A DNA stretch of 13,892 bases. It comes from LBZV01 sp000993855 (GTDB lineage: Bacteria; Patescibacteriota; Microgenomatia; Curtissbacterales; GWA2-41-24). The notes below the pieces were generated by a model. That model was not told where the DNA came from, ran no database searches, and saw only the letters and a program-made list of their open reading frames with translations. A program made the translations under genes and the position numbers. Position 1 is the stretch's first letter. Each line of letters begins with the position of its first letter. Positions 1-7,386 of this stretch are shown here, in pieces. The DNA is taken from NCBI GenBank assembly GCA_964492425.1, contig CAZBKB010000024.1:1-13892 (forward strand). The letters run 5' to 3'.

Positions 1-2
1 CA

Positions 3-2174
3 AAACACAAAAACATTTGTGTTGTCGGAGACGACGATCAATCCATCTATAAGTTCCGCGGCGCTGCCATATCCAACATCATGAGCTTCAAAAAAGACTA
101 CAAAAATGCTAAACAAGTGGTTCTCACCCAAAACTATCGTTCCACCCAGGCAATTTTGGACTGCGCCTACCGCTTAATCCGCCACAATGACCCTGATCGT
201 CTGGAAGTCCAAAACAAAATCGACAAAAAGTTAAAATCGACAAAAAAAGATTACGGCGCAACTCCCAAAGAAATCTACGCAGACACACTGTCGCAAGAAG
301 CCGATTTAGTCGCCGCAGAAATCGAAAAGCTTGTTTCCCGAAAAAACCGTCAACCGTACTCTTACCGCGACTTTGCAATTCTAGTCCGCGCCAACTCTTC
401 TGCCGACCCCTTTTTGCGCGCCCTCAATATGCGCGGCATTCCCCACAAATTCGTCGGTTCATCTGGCCTTTACCAACAGGAAGAAGTTGCAGTGCTGATT
501 TCTTTTTTAATCGCTATTTCCAACTTTGAGGATAGCCTTAACCTCTACAATCTTTTAGTTTCCGAAATTTACAATATGCCACCGGTTGATGCCATCAAAC
601 TTACGTCTTTTGCAAACCGCAAAAATAAATCGCTTTATTACCTTTTAAAAAACCTAGGAAAAATCACAAACGACGATCTTGATTTGTCAGATATGTCCAA
701 AGCTGCCACCGAAAAAGTGCTGGAAAACATGGAAGCGTCAATTGATCTTTCCAAAAAACAAAATGCCGGCCGCGTCCTTTATGATTTTCTAAAGCGCACT
801 AATTATCTCAAAAAATTGGAAAAAGAGAATACGATTGAAGCCCAAATAAAAATTCAAAACATCTCCAAGTTTTTCGACAAAATCCGCGAGTTTGCCGATG
901 TAGCCAGTGTGGAAACCGTAACCCAATTTGTTGACTACCTAGATGCCCTGCGCGGTGCCGGTGATGACCCGGCAACCGTGGAATTTGACCCGGACACGGA
1001 TGCTGTTAACGTCATGACTGTCCATAGCGCAAAAGGACTGGAATTCCCGGTAGTTTTTATGGTCAATTTAATTTCCGACAAATTTCCCTCCCGTTCCCGG
1101 TCGGAGGCGATTGAAGTCCCGGAAGAATTAATCAAAGAAGAGCTCCCCAGTGGCGACTGGCACCAGCAGGAGGAACGCCGCCTTTTCTATGTAGGCTCAA
1201 CCCGTGCTAAAGATTTGCTTTACTTTTCCTGGGCGCGCGACACTGGAGCCCACAGGATTAAAAAAATCTCCCCGTTTGTTCTGGAGGCACTGGATAAAAC
1301 CAAGGCAGAAGGGGAACTTGCCAGACTTTCCCCGCTTGAAAAGATCCGGCAGTTTGCTCCGGCTGAAGAAAGCAAGAGCCACATCCAAACAGCTTTTTTA
1401 GATGTGGATGTGCTAAAGCTTACTCAAGGATCAATCGATGATTATTTGACGTGTGCATACAAATACCGTTATATCCATATATTAAAAATCCCCATACTCC
1501 GTCACCATGCTATTGTCTACGGTGCTGCCTTGCACGCCGCAGTTGCTGATTTTTTGCGCGCCAAAAAACGGGGCAAAATAATATCGCTTAATCAGCTCTT
1601 TGAAGTTTTTGAAAATGCCTGGGATTCCGAGGGGTTCTTAACTGTCGAGCATGAGGAAAAAAGAAAAGAGCAGGGCAAGCTTGCCTTATCCAGCTTTTGG
1701 CAGCGCGAATCAAAAACAAAAGACTTGCCGTCACTGATTGAATCAAAATTCAAATTTTCGCTGGAAGGGGTTACTATAGTTGGCCGTTACGACAGGGTAG
1801 ATGTTAAACTCGGCTCCAAAGTCACAATTATAGACTATAAATCATCCGAAAACATAGATCAGGAAAGAGCTGAAGCCCAAGCCAAGCAATCAAATCAGCT
1901 CGCGATCTATGCGCTTTCATACTGGCGCGCTTATAAAATTCTTCCTGAAAAACTCGCATTGCACTTTTTAGAAACCGGTATCGAAGGGTCATACGCTCCG
2001 GAGCAAAAAGATTTGGAAAAAACAGAAAAATTAATTTTGGACACTGCAGGGAAAATTAATCACGATTCGAAATTTAACCGCTTCGAGGCTAGTCCCAAAT
2101 ACTTCGGCCGCGAACCCGCCTGCGCATACTGCGCATATAATTCAATTTGCCCATTTAGCCTATCTAAAATCTGA
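3..2174 (+). CDS. UvrD/Rep-family helicase fused to a C-terminal Fe-S PD-(D/E)XK nuclease (5' end outside window)
   Basis: Probable ATP-dependent 3'-5' DNA helicase-nuclease for recombination or repair, of the AddA/AddB/RecB type. The frame is open to the window edge. Helicase motif III (GDDDQSIYKFRG, nt 27-62) lies upstream of the first ATG at 81, so the true start and the Walker A part are missing. Counting residues from ATG 81: motif IV QNYRST 17-22, motif V near 312-327 (MTVHSAKGLEFPVVFM), motif VI near 365-376 (ERRLFYVGSTRA). The C-terminal nuclease shows His485, Asp571 in GRYDRVD, and Asp585/Lys587 in IIDYKSS. Cys458 plus C681-x2-C684-x5-C690 match the four-cysteine iron-sulfur staple of AddB-type nucleases. 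Ends in TGA, 39 nt before the methyltransferase gene. Domain assignment is firm from motifs; the biological role is inferred. Confidence 0.93.
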   Translation, partial: KHKNICVVGDDDQSIYKFRGAAISNIMSFKKDYKNAKQVVLTQNYRSTQAILDCAYRLIRHNDPDRLEVQNKIDKKLKSTKKDYGATPKEIYADTLSQEADLVAAEIEKLVSRKNRQPYSYRDFAILVRANSSADPFLRALNMRGIPHKFVGSSGLYQQEEVAVLISFLIAISNFEDSLNLYNLLVSEIYNMPPVDAIKLTSFANRKNKSLYYLLKNLGKITNDDLDLSDMSKAATEKVLENMEASIDLSKKQNAGRVLYDFLKRTNYLKKLEKENTIEAQIKIQNISKFFDKIREFADVASVETVTQFVDYLDALRGAGDDPATVEFDPDTDAVNVMTVHSAKGLEFPVVFMVNLISDKFPSRSRSEAIEVPEELIKEELPSGDWHQQEERRLFYVGSTRAKDLLYFSWARDTGAHRIKKISPFVLEALDKTKAEGELARLSPLEKIRQFAPAEESKSHIQTAFLDVDVLKLTQGSIDDYLTCAYKYRYIHILKIPILRHHAIVYGAALHAAVADFLRAKKRGKIISLNQLFEVFENAWDSEGFLTVEHEEKRKEQGKLALSSFWQRESKTKDLPSLIESKFKFSLEGVTIVGRYDRVDVKLGSKVTIIDYKSSENIDQERAEAQAKQSNQLAIYALSYWRAYKILPEKLALHFLETGIEGSYAPEQKDLEKTEKLILDTAGKINHDSKFNRFEASPKYFGREPACAYCAYNSICPFSLSKI

Positions 2175-2179
2175 AATAT

Positions 2180-2212
2180 CTACACTTTTTCAAAAACCCC
2201 ACTTTAGTGTAG
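2180..2212 (+). promoter_or_regulatory. Hairpin ending at the methyltransferase start codon
   Basis: CTACACT (2180-2186) and AGTGTAG (2206-2212) are a perfect 7-bp inverted repeat with a 19-nt loop. The second arm ends two bases before the ATG at 2214 and includes the AG of the only AGG there. It could mask the start or simply be an mRNA hairpin between two genes. Function is inference. Confidence 0.4.
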
Positions 2213-2213
2213 G

Positions 2214-2750
2214 ATGTTAATCACTGTGGAAATTTTAATTGGAATAATTCTGTCTGCTGTCGCAATCGCTCTTCTGTTTGTAATCATCATGGGTATTTTT
2301 TTTACAATAGACGTGTTTTTTGAGTTGCCCTACGTTGGTGCCCAAAAAAACTGTATAGATACAATCATAAAATTTGCATCCATTAAAAAAGGGGAAACGG
2401 TAGTCGATTTAGGCTCGGGTGACGGCCGTCTGCTCTTTGCGGCAGCAGAAGCAGACGCCAAAGCAGTAGGTTACGAAATAAACCCTTTTTTAATCGCACT
2501 TACACTCATCCGTACAAAATTGAAGGGACTCTCAAACAATGTTTGGGTTGAAAGGCAAAGTTTATGGAAAGCCGACCTAAAGGTTGCCGATGTAATTTTC
2601 GTTTATGCAAAAAGAAAAACTATGCCGAAATTCGAAAAATTCATCTTTCAAAATACCGCAAAGGGAACACGTGTTGTTGTCAACACGAACCCTTTTCCAA
2701 ACAAAAAGCCTCAAAGACAGGAAAACGGGATATTTCTATATAAGGTCTGA
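2214..2750 (+). CDS. Membrane-anchored SAM-dependent methyltransferase, FAM173/ATPSCKMT-like
   Basis: 178-residue class I methyltransferase with one N-terminal membrane helix (about 7-31). It then has a PYV motif (39-41) and SAM-binding motif I, VVDLGSGDGR (63-72). An acidic residue follows in GYEINP (Glu88), as does an Asp in the W-x2-DL element (Asp121). The order (membrane helix, PYV, DLGSGDGR, GYEINP, DL) resembles the FAM173 family, whose mitochondrial member ATPSCKMT methylates a lysine of the ATP synthase c subunit. The family match is from remembered motifs; the bacterial substrate is unknown. The ATG at 2214 keeps the whole hydrophobic helix. GTG at 2226 is an in-frame alternative that removes only four residues. 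Same strand as the helicase-nuclease upstream and convergent with the next gene. Confidence 0.82.
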   Translation: MLITVEILIGIILSAVAIALLFVIIMGIFFTIDVFFELPYVGAQKNCIDTIIKFASIKKGETVVDLGSGDGRLLFAAAEADAKAVGYEINPFLIALTLIRTKLKGLSNNVWVERQSLWKADLKVADVIFVYAKRKTMPKFEKFIFQNTAKGTRVVVNTNPFPNKKPQRQENGIFLYKV

Positions 2751-2811
2751 ATTTTCCAAACCGCGCTATCGTTGCACAATGTTCAGGACATTAGGCACCG
2801 ACTGGGAATAA

Positions 2812-2852
2812 GGCACAAGTATGATGAAACACCCACAATTCTCACATGTGCC
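2812..2852. terminator. Possible bidirectional hairpin between convergent genes
   Basis: GGCACAAGT (2812-2820) pairs with ACATGTGCC (2844-2852) over 9 bp with one mismatch and a 23-nt loop. It abuts the stop of the minus-strand membrane protein gene at 2853 and lies 61 nt after the methyltransferase stop. Neither side has a proper T-run, so termination is only a suggestion from position. Confidence 0.3.
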
Positions 2853-3347
2853 CTATATCGCTGAGAAAATTTTCGTAATAATTACTGGCACAATAACTAA
2901 GTTTACAACAAGAAGCAAAAATAAGACCGTCATGTGCATTCTTGCAAGAAAACCATCCCGCACAGATTTTCGCCGATAAATCAGTCCAATTGAGAACTCC
3001 AGAATACCCACAATTATCGCAAGGATAATAATATTGGAGCTCACATTTACGTTGGCTCCCTCAATTGCCTCGATTGAATTTATAGTCTCGATCACAGACG
3101 AGAGTCCATACATTGTCCCCGCCAGTAAAAACAGGAAAAGTGAGTGGATAATAACTGCGACGGGCAAGAAAAAATGCAGCCTCTCAGACTTAATCGCAAT
3201 AATAATTGCCAAAATTAATCCAAATGGGGGAAGCACCGTGCTCAAAAAACCTAGAGGCCAAACAGATTTTGTCTTCACTGCTGCCTCTCGCTTTTCAATC
3301 AAATTATCCAAATCCCCTAATGTTTGGGGAGTATTTTCTTCTTTCAT
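2853..3347 (-). CDS. Hypothetical four-helix membrane protein
   Basis: 164-residue protein I do not recognise. A charged N-terminus (about 1-28) precedes four hydrophobic stretches at about 32-52, 58-82, 104-124 and 136-158. Basic patches at RRKSVR (125-130) suggest an inside loop. The start ATG (3347-3345) overlaps the TGA of the upstream FemX-like gene (3346-3344) as ATGA, the classic sign of translational coupling, so the two are probably co-translated. A role linked to envelope assembly is inferred from that partner alone. Stop is TAG. Confidence 0.8.
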   Translation of the reverse strand: MKEENTPQTLGDLDNLIEKREAAVKTKSVWPLGFLSTVLPPFGLILAIIIAIKSERLHFFLPVAVIIHSLFLFLLAGTMYGLSSVIETINSIEAIEGANVNVSSNIIILAIIVGILEFSIGLIYRRKSVRDGFLARMHMTVLFLLLVVNLVIVPVIITKIFSAI

Positions 3348-4357
3348 CTTCTTGTTGCCCTAAGTAGCGTCCACCGTACGCGGTCTGCAATATTAAGCGT
3401 GTTGTAAAGCGAATTCTTCAAAATTAAATCATATGTTCCCACGTATTCAACGTGTGTTGGTCCATAGCCTGCCTTAAACCTGTGGAATCCGTACCACGAA
3501 TCACTCTCCTTAGCATCAGGCCCCAGTGCTCCCCACATATCAAAATATTTCAGACCCAACTTCTTGCCCAGTGCAATTGCTTCAAAACAAACTAAATTGG
3601 AAGCCATTAGCTCATGATGCTCTTTTGATGACCCTCCATACGGGTAATACAATGTATCACTAAAGTTCAAAAGCATCCAGGCAACGAGTGGTTCATTTTG
3701 ATATTTGGCAACAAGAAGCCTTGCCATATCGGCGCCTTTCAATATCCCCCAAACTTTTTTATGGTAACTTTGCGTATGGCCAAAATATCCTTGTCTTTTT
3801 GTTGTATCAAAATAGAGCTTTAAATATATCTCAAAATCACTGTCTTCTTGGCTTACATAAACTGTGACTCCCTTTTTTTGCGCAACACCAATGTTATATC
3901 TGGTTTTTGGATGGAATGAACTTAACAGCGCTTCTTTAGACTTTGTTAAGTCGATGATAAAATTGTATTTAGTAAATAGAGATTTTTTAGACTGCACAAG
4001 CCCGAGCCCTTTCAACCCCTCTCGCAAATATGACCCATTGCTACCTACTGCAACGTTTGGTTCGATTTTTATAAAAGCCGCATTCCTGCTTTTTCCAAGA
4101 TCGCGAAGAGCTTTGACCATGTTATTGTCTGGCATGGGGCCCTTGGGTAAATAACCAATTACTTGAGAAAATAGGGGAACTTTGTGAAATGTCAGCTGAT
4201 AAGCCTTAATCATTTTATCCTCCTTAAAGTGTCCCAAGCGAATTAAATCTAATCCTGTAGATTTTCTAAATTCTCCCCATTCCCACGATTGAATAATGTG
4301 GCCAGCCAGCCTATTGTAGGTGTTTTTCTCTTCTTCTCTTACTTCCCGTACAATCAT
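3344..4357 (-). CDS. FemX/FemAB-like peptidoglycan bridge aminoacyltransferase
   Basis: 337 residues, the size I recall for single-substrate FemX of Weissella (about 335), and lacking the long coiled-coil arm of staphylococcal FemA. Family members transfer an amino acid from aminoacyl-tRNA to the stem peptide of the peptidoglycan precursor on the cytoplasmic side. Visible family features: QSWEWGEF (23-30), KTRYNIGVAQKKGV (151-164), a YYPYGGSSKEH motif, the GLKYFDMWGALG stretch, and the closing FHRFKAGYG...EYVGTYDL segment typical of the second GNAT-like domain. The acidic start MIVREVREEEKN is accepted because QSWEW follows at the usual distance. Its first 47 nt overlap a possible micropeptide frame. 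The amino acid transferred cannot be read from sequence. Confidence 0.9.
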   Translation of the reverse strand: MIVREVREEEKNTYNRLAGHIIQSWEWGEFRKSTGLDLIRLGHFKEDKMIKAYQLTFHKVPLFSQVIGYLPKGPMPDNNMVKALRDLGKSRNAAFIKIEPNVAVGSNGSYLREGLKGLGLVQSKKSLFTKYNFIIDLTKSKEALLSSFHPKTRYNIGVAQKKGVTVYVSQEDSDFEIYLKLYFDTTKRQGYFGHTQSYHKKVWGILKGADMARLLVAKYQNEPLVAWMLLNFSDTLYYPYGGSSKEHHELMASNLVCFEAIALGKKLGLKYFDMWGALGPDAKESDSWYGFHRFKAGYGPTHVEYVGTYDLILKNSLYNTLNIADRVRWTLLRATRR

Positions 4358-4433
4358 TCCTAAGACAAATATATCCTACCATTCCACCGATCAAAAAGCC
4401 TATTACCCCGCTTTTTTCAATTTTTTTCAACAT
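4311..4433 (-). CDS. Candidate glycine-rich membrane micropeptide (40 aa)
   Basis: Small frame from ATG 4433 to TAG 4311. It begins MLKKIEKSG, has a short hydrophobic glycine-spaced core (GVIGFLIGGMVGYI, residues 9-22), and ends in a very basic tail with KRRREK. This is a plausible single-helix micropeptide with GxxxG-type packing. It occupies most of the 126-nt gap between the haem membrane protein and the FemX-like gene and overlaps the FemX start by 47 nt in another frame. The overlapping C-terminal third is constrained by FemX and may be fortuitous. No Shine-Dalgarno sequence is visible. Real translation is uncertain. Confidence 0.35.
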   Translation of the reverse strand: MLKKIEKSGVIGFLIGGMVGYICLRNDCTGSKRRREKHLQ

Positions 4434-4461
4434 AACTGTCATAGAGTTGAATTATTTATGT

Positions 4462-4480
4462 TAGTGTTGTGCTCACACTA
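4462..4480. repeat. Short inverted repeat after the haem membrane protein gene
   Basis: TAGTGT (4462-4467) and ACACTA (4475-4480) form a 6-bp inverted repeat with a 7-nt centre, just past the TAA of the minus-strand gene at 4484. It could be an mRNA 3' hairpin. No T-run follows on the minus strand, so I do not call it a terminator. Confidence 0.3.
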
Positions 4481-4483
4481 GTC

Positions 4484-5152
4484 TTAACTGGTACTGCTGT
4501 GTTTAACTTTATCCAAATCCTGCATCTTCACAAAATCATAGACGAAGGAAATAACCTCAAGAGTTGCAACTGCAAAAATTCCAACGGACCAGATACTTAT
4601 TCTTTGCAGTCCTGTGTGTAAAACCAGAAGCCAAAGAATTACATAAACAATTCTATGGAGTCTTTTCCACCATTTACCCAACTTTTTAACACTAAAATTA
4701 TTTGAAGTCAGAAACATTAGAAACAACCCGAAAAGTGCAAATGTTCCAAAAGTTTCAAACAAAGCGCCAGGGATTTTAAACTCGACTAGACCTGCAAGGT
4801 ATAAAGAAAAGCGCACGAGCATATAGTGGGAAAATCCAAGCAAAAATGTTGTTATTCCCAGCTGTCTTCGAAAAAGAGTAATAATCTTTGTAATTTTTAT
4901 CTCAATCCTAAACCTGCCTAAAATTCCAGGCAAAACAACTATCCCCAAAAGGCTGATTGCTACTTGCCCAAGGTGCCTGCCAATTTGATAAATCTCGTCC
5001 TGCAACGGTGAGCGAGCAATGGTTAAGGCAACACCGGCCAAGAGAAATATAATAATCAAAAAGTAAAAATATTTTGAAAGAGAGATAACAGACAAACTTT
5101 TTCTGGCAAAAGTCTCAAAGATCTTTGTCTGCCAATCTTTTTTCATTTCCAT
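4484..5152 (-). CDS. Ferric-reductase-like transmembrane haem protein (MsrQ/YedZ-like)
   Basis: 222-residue polytopic membrane protein matching the ferric reductase-like transmembrane domain family, which binds b-type haem through paired histidines. Candidate ligands are His60, His109, His166 and His179, each in or at the edge of a hydrophobic segment. Family-like stretches are LPGILGRF (74-81), RRQLGITTFLLGFSHY (95-110) and LGKWWKRLHRIVY (158-170). The flavin and NAD(P) domains of full ferric reductases are absent. No MsrP-type molybdopterin partner lies nearby, so the electron donor and acceptor are unknown. It follows the helicase stop by 33 nt on the same strand. The start is ATG 5152; a second ATG two codons on is equally possible. 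Confidence 0.82.
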   Translation of the reverse strand: MEMKKDWQTKIFETFARKSLSVISLSKYFYFLIIIFLLAGVALTIARSPLQDEIYQIGRHLGQVAISLLGIVVLPGILGRFRIEIKITKIITLFRRQLGITTFLLGFSHYMLVRFSLYLAGLVEFKIPGALFETFGTFALFGLFLMFLTSNNFSVKKLGKWWKRLHRIVYVILWLLVLHTGLQRISIWSVGIFAVATLEVISFVYDFVKMQDLDKVKHSSTS

Positions 5153-5185
5153 CTTGTTAATTTTGAAAAAAGCATGTTAATTAAA

Positions 5186-7054
5186 TCAAATTGCCGCAAT
5201 TAACTCCTCCGGAATATCAACCACAAACCTCGAAACTAAATTTGCGGAAGTTGTGCCGAAATATAATCTCTGTGTAGCATAAGACAGATACAGTTTTTCG
5301 CGGGCCCTTGTCATACCAACATAGGCAAGACGCCTTTCTTCTTCCAGCTCATTCAAGTCAAGCATCGATCGGCTATGCGGAAATAAACCTTCTTCCATCC
5401 CAATTATAAAAACATGGTTAAATTCTAAACCCTTAGCAGCATGGATAGTCATAAGCGTAACAACATTCACATCAATAGTCCCCTCATGAGATTTTTGCGG
5501 AGTGGTTTTGCCCTCCATTAGCGCTATATTTTCAAGCAAACTCGAAAGATTCTCATATTCCTGCGCAACAGATTTAAGTTCTTTAACATTTTCAACTCTC
5601 ATTAATCCTTGCTCTGTACCATCGTCGAGAATATCGAGATAGCCGGTTGCGGCTAAAACTTTATCTATTAGCTCATTTGGTTTTGGTTTTTTGCCTTTTG
5701 TGCTGTGGTACATAAGTTTTTCTGTCATCTCCAAAAACTTTTTAAACCGCCCTTTACCCAGCTTTTCAACCCGCATTCGAGAGACGTCATCCATAGAGTT
5801 TTCGATTATCCTCAAATAAGACAATACATCTTTAATTTCTTTTCGCTCATAAAACCGCACACCGCCATAAATCCTATACGGTATATTGGCATGTAAAAAC
5901 GCTTCTTCAATCGCCCTGCTTTGCGCATTGGTCCTGTATAAAACGGCAAACGATCCAAAACTATTAGTGCTGTTTAAAACCCTATCAACCACAAAATTAG
6001 CCTCGTCAATTTCGTTTTGGGCATTATAAATAGTTAACCCTTCACCTTGCGCATTTTGGGTCCATAAATTTAAAACCGGGTGAGCACGATTTTTGGATAT
6101 AACCGCGTTTGCAGCGGACAGAATACTTTGTGTAGAACGGTAATTTTGCTCAAGGTTAAAAACTTTTGCATTCGGGAAATCCTGCTCAAACCGTAAAATA
6201 TTCCTAAAATCTGCTCCGCGAAAAGAATAAATTGCCTGCGCTGCATCACCAACAACTGTTAAATTCCCATGCACAGATGCCAGTTGCTTGGTTAATACAT
6301 ATTGTGCGGTATTTACATCCTGGTACTCATCTATGAGCACATACTTGAATCTACCGGCATATTTTTCAAGGACATTTGGATTTTTTTCAAAAAGTTTTAC
6401 AGTTTTCAAAAGCAGATCGTCAAAATCACAGGCTCCGATTTTAGTAAGTTCCAGTTGATACTCATCGTACACTTTCGCGGCTATTTCTCCAAAATATCCC
6501 CTGGCAAACTGAGTATAATCCGCTGGATCCAACAGTTCTCCTTTGGCAGAAGAAATTGCGCCTAAAATTGAGCTTGGCCGGAAGTGTTTCGTGTCTATAT
6601 TTGCGCTTTTCATTATTTTTTTAACCAAAGAAAGTGAATCATCGTTATCATAAATCAAATATCCCGCAGGAAGTCCAATATGTTTACCTTCGACTCGAAG
6701 TAGCTTTGCGCAAAATGCGTGGAAAGTCCCAACAAATGGTAACTGGTTCACCGTTACCGGTTCACGGTTGACAGTTTCCTTTTCTGTGAACTGCTTGCCC
6801 TGAGATTGTCGAATTGGTGAACTACTAACTGCCAACTTCCTCACACGTTCTTTCATCTCACTTGCAGCTTTATTTGTAAAAGTAACTGCCAATATGGCAC
6901 TAGAGTTTATCCCTCGATCAATTAAATGTGCCACCTTATAAGTTAGTACCCGTGTCTTTCCACTACCGGCACCGGCCAGAATCAATATCGGCCCATCAAG
7001 AGCCACGACTGCCTCTTTCTGTTTTGGATCTAAATCGTTAAGTAAATCAGTCAT
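5186..7054 (-). CDS. uvrD: UvrD/PcrA-type DNA helicase
   Basis: Superfamily 1A 3'-5' helicase, 622 residues from ATG 7054. Motifs in order: Walker A AGAGSGKT (27-34), VTFTNKAA (57-64), GTFHAFC (109-115), Walker B IDEYQD, GDAAQAIYSFRGA, QNYRST, MTIHAAKGLEF and ERRLAYVGMTRA. It is shorter than typical PcrA (about 720) and ends soon after the last motif, with no long C-terminal extension. About 24 extra residues (roughly 75-105, rich in V, T, N, Q and S) sit between motif Ia and GTFHAFC and are encoded by the repeat element at 6739-6836. An upstream TTG at 7087 is open, but MTDLLNDLDPKQKEAV is the usual family N-terminus and a promoter-like sequence overlaps the TTG region. Probably leads the minus-strand block. 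Confidence 0.93.
   Translation of the reverse strand: MTDLLNDLDPKQKEAVVALDGPILILAGAGSGKTRVLTYKVAHLIDRGINSSAILAVTFTNKAASEMKERVRKLAVSSSPIRQSQGKQFTEKETVNREPVTVNQLPFVGTFHAFCAKLLRVEGKHIGLPAGYLIYDNDDSLSLVKKIMKSANIDTKHFRPSSILGAISSAKGELLDPADYTQFARGYFGEIAAKVYDEYQLELTKIGACDFDDLLLKTVKLFEKNPNVLEKYAGRFKYVLIDEYQDVNTAQYVLTKQLASVHGNLTVVGDAAQAIYSFRGADFRNILRFEQDFPNAKVFNLEQNYRSTQSILSAANAVISKNRAHPVLNLWTQNAQGEGLTIYNAQNEIDEANFVVDRVLNSTNSFGSFAVLYRTNAQSRAIEEAFLHANIPYRIYGGVRFYERKEIKDVLSYLRIIENSMDDVSRMRVEKLGKGRFKKFLEMTEKLMYHSTKGKKPKPNELIDKVLAATGYLDILDDGTEQGLMRVENVKELKSVAQEYENLSSLLENIALMEGKTTPQKSHEGTIDVNVVTLMTIHAAKGLEFNHVFIIGMEEGLFPHSRSMLDLNELEEERRLAYVGMTRAREKLYLSYATQRLYFGTTSANLVSRFVVDIPEELIAAI
6739..6836. repeat. Heptamer-built inverted repeat element inside uvrD
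   Basis: On the plus strand, six phased 7-mers beginning GT run from 6739 to 6780 (for example GTTCACC at 6746-6752 and GTTCACG at 6760-6766). Three phased 7-mers ending AAC run from 6816 to 6836 (GGTGAAC, TACTAAC, TGCCAAC), so the two sides are reverse-complement in style. A single TGTGAAC lies at 6785-6791 and a CCCTGAG...GTCGAA motif at 6798-6813. The stretch coincides with extra residues in the helicase. Confidence 0.65.
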
Positions 7055-7087
7055 ATTCAAGGGGTTGTGGCCAGCGTATAGGATCAA

Positions 7088-7116
7088 TTACAATATAAAA
7101 GTTCAAACAATATTAT
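7088..7116 (+). promoter_or_regulatory. Weak promoter-like sequence before trxA
   Basis: TTACAA (7088-7093), 17 nt, TATTAT (7111-7116). The -35 match is poor and the -10 is good. A transcript starting 6-7 nt later would begin at about the trxA ATG, giving an almost leaderless message. Confidence 0.3.
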
Positions 7117-7121
7117 CACAA
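7092..7121 (-). promoter_or_regulatory. Candidate sigma-70 promoter for uvrD
   Basis: Read on the minus strand: TTGTGA (7121-7116), 18 nt, TATATT (7097-7092). A start near 7085 would give a leader of about 30 nt before ATG 7054, which argues against the TTG at 7087 as the start codon. Confidence 0.4.
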
Positions 7122-7122
7122 T

Positions 7123-7386
7123 ATGGTTAAAGTATTAGATTTTTGGGCAGAATGGTGTGGCCCATGCAAGTTTATGGAGCCAATTATTGGTGAGCTTGAA
7201 CATGAGTATCATGGCAAAGTAACGTTTGAAAAAATAAATGTCGACGAGGAACAAGAAAAGGCGTCTAAGCATAGTGTCTTATCAATACCAACATACATCA
7301 TAGAAAAAGATGGACAAGAATTAGAACGTATAGTCGGCGCAACTCAAAAAGACAATTTTCTAAAGATACTAAAAAAGTATGAATGA
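7123..7386 (+). CDS. trxA: Short thioredoxin
   Basis: 87-residue cytoplasmic disulfide oxidoreductase with the standard active site WCGPC (11-15; redox Cys12 and Cys15) and the cis-proline Pro56 in SIPTY. E. coli Trx1 has about 108 residues. This protein begins almost at the central strand that leads into the active site, so it lacks the usual first strand and helix. No longer in-frame start is evident, because the gap to the divergent uvrD is short and AT-rich. It overlaps tpiA by 8 nt (7379-7386), so the two are probably co-transcribed. It may reduce cytoplasmic proteins; its reductase is not in the window. Confidence 0.93.
   Translation: MVKVLDFWAEWCGPCKFMEPIIGELEHEYHGKVTFEKINVDEEQEKASKHSVLSIPTYIIEKDGQELERIVGATQKDNFLKILKKYE

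Noticed and set aside
1204..1401. Frames overlapping the helicase-nuclease gene on both strands
   Set aside because: Helicase motif VI and the linker read continuously through here in the main frame, so these are shadows.
2605..2811. 68-residue plus-strand frame overlapping the methyltransferase end
   Set aside because: Mostly an out-of-frame reading of the methyltransferase gene with no family features.
2751..2852. Strong intrinsic terminator between convergent genes
   Set aside because: The hairpin exists but lacks a T-run on either side, so it is only listed as possible.
3034..3363. 109-residue plus-strand frame opposite the four-helix membrane protein
   Set aside because: An antisense shadow; the minus-strand frame has clear membrane helices and the ATGA coupling.
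7055..7087. Eleven-residue N-terminal extension of uvrD from TTG 7087
   Set aside because: The extension MILYAGHNPLN is not helicase-like, TTG is rare, and the promoter-like -10 ends about 5 nt before it; ATG 7054 gives the usual family N-terminus.
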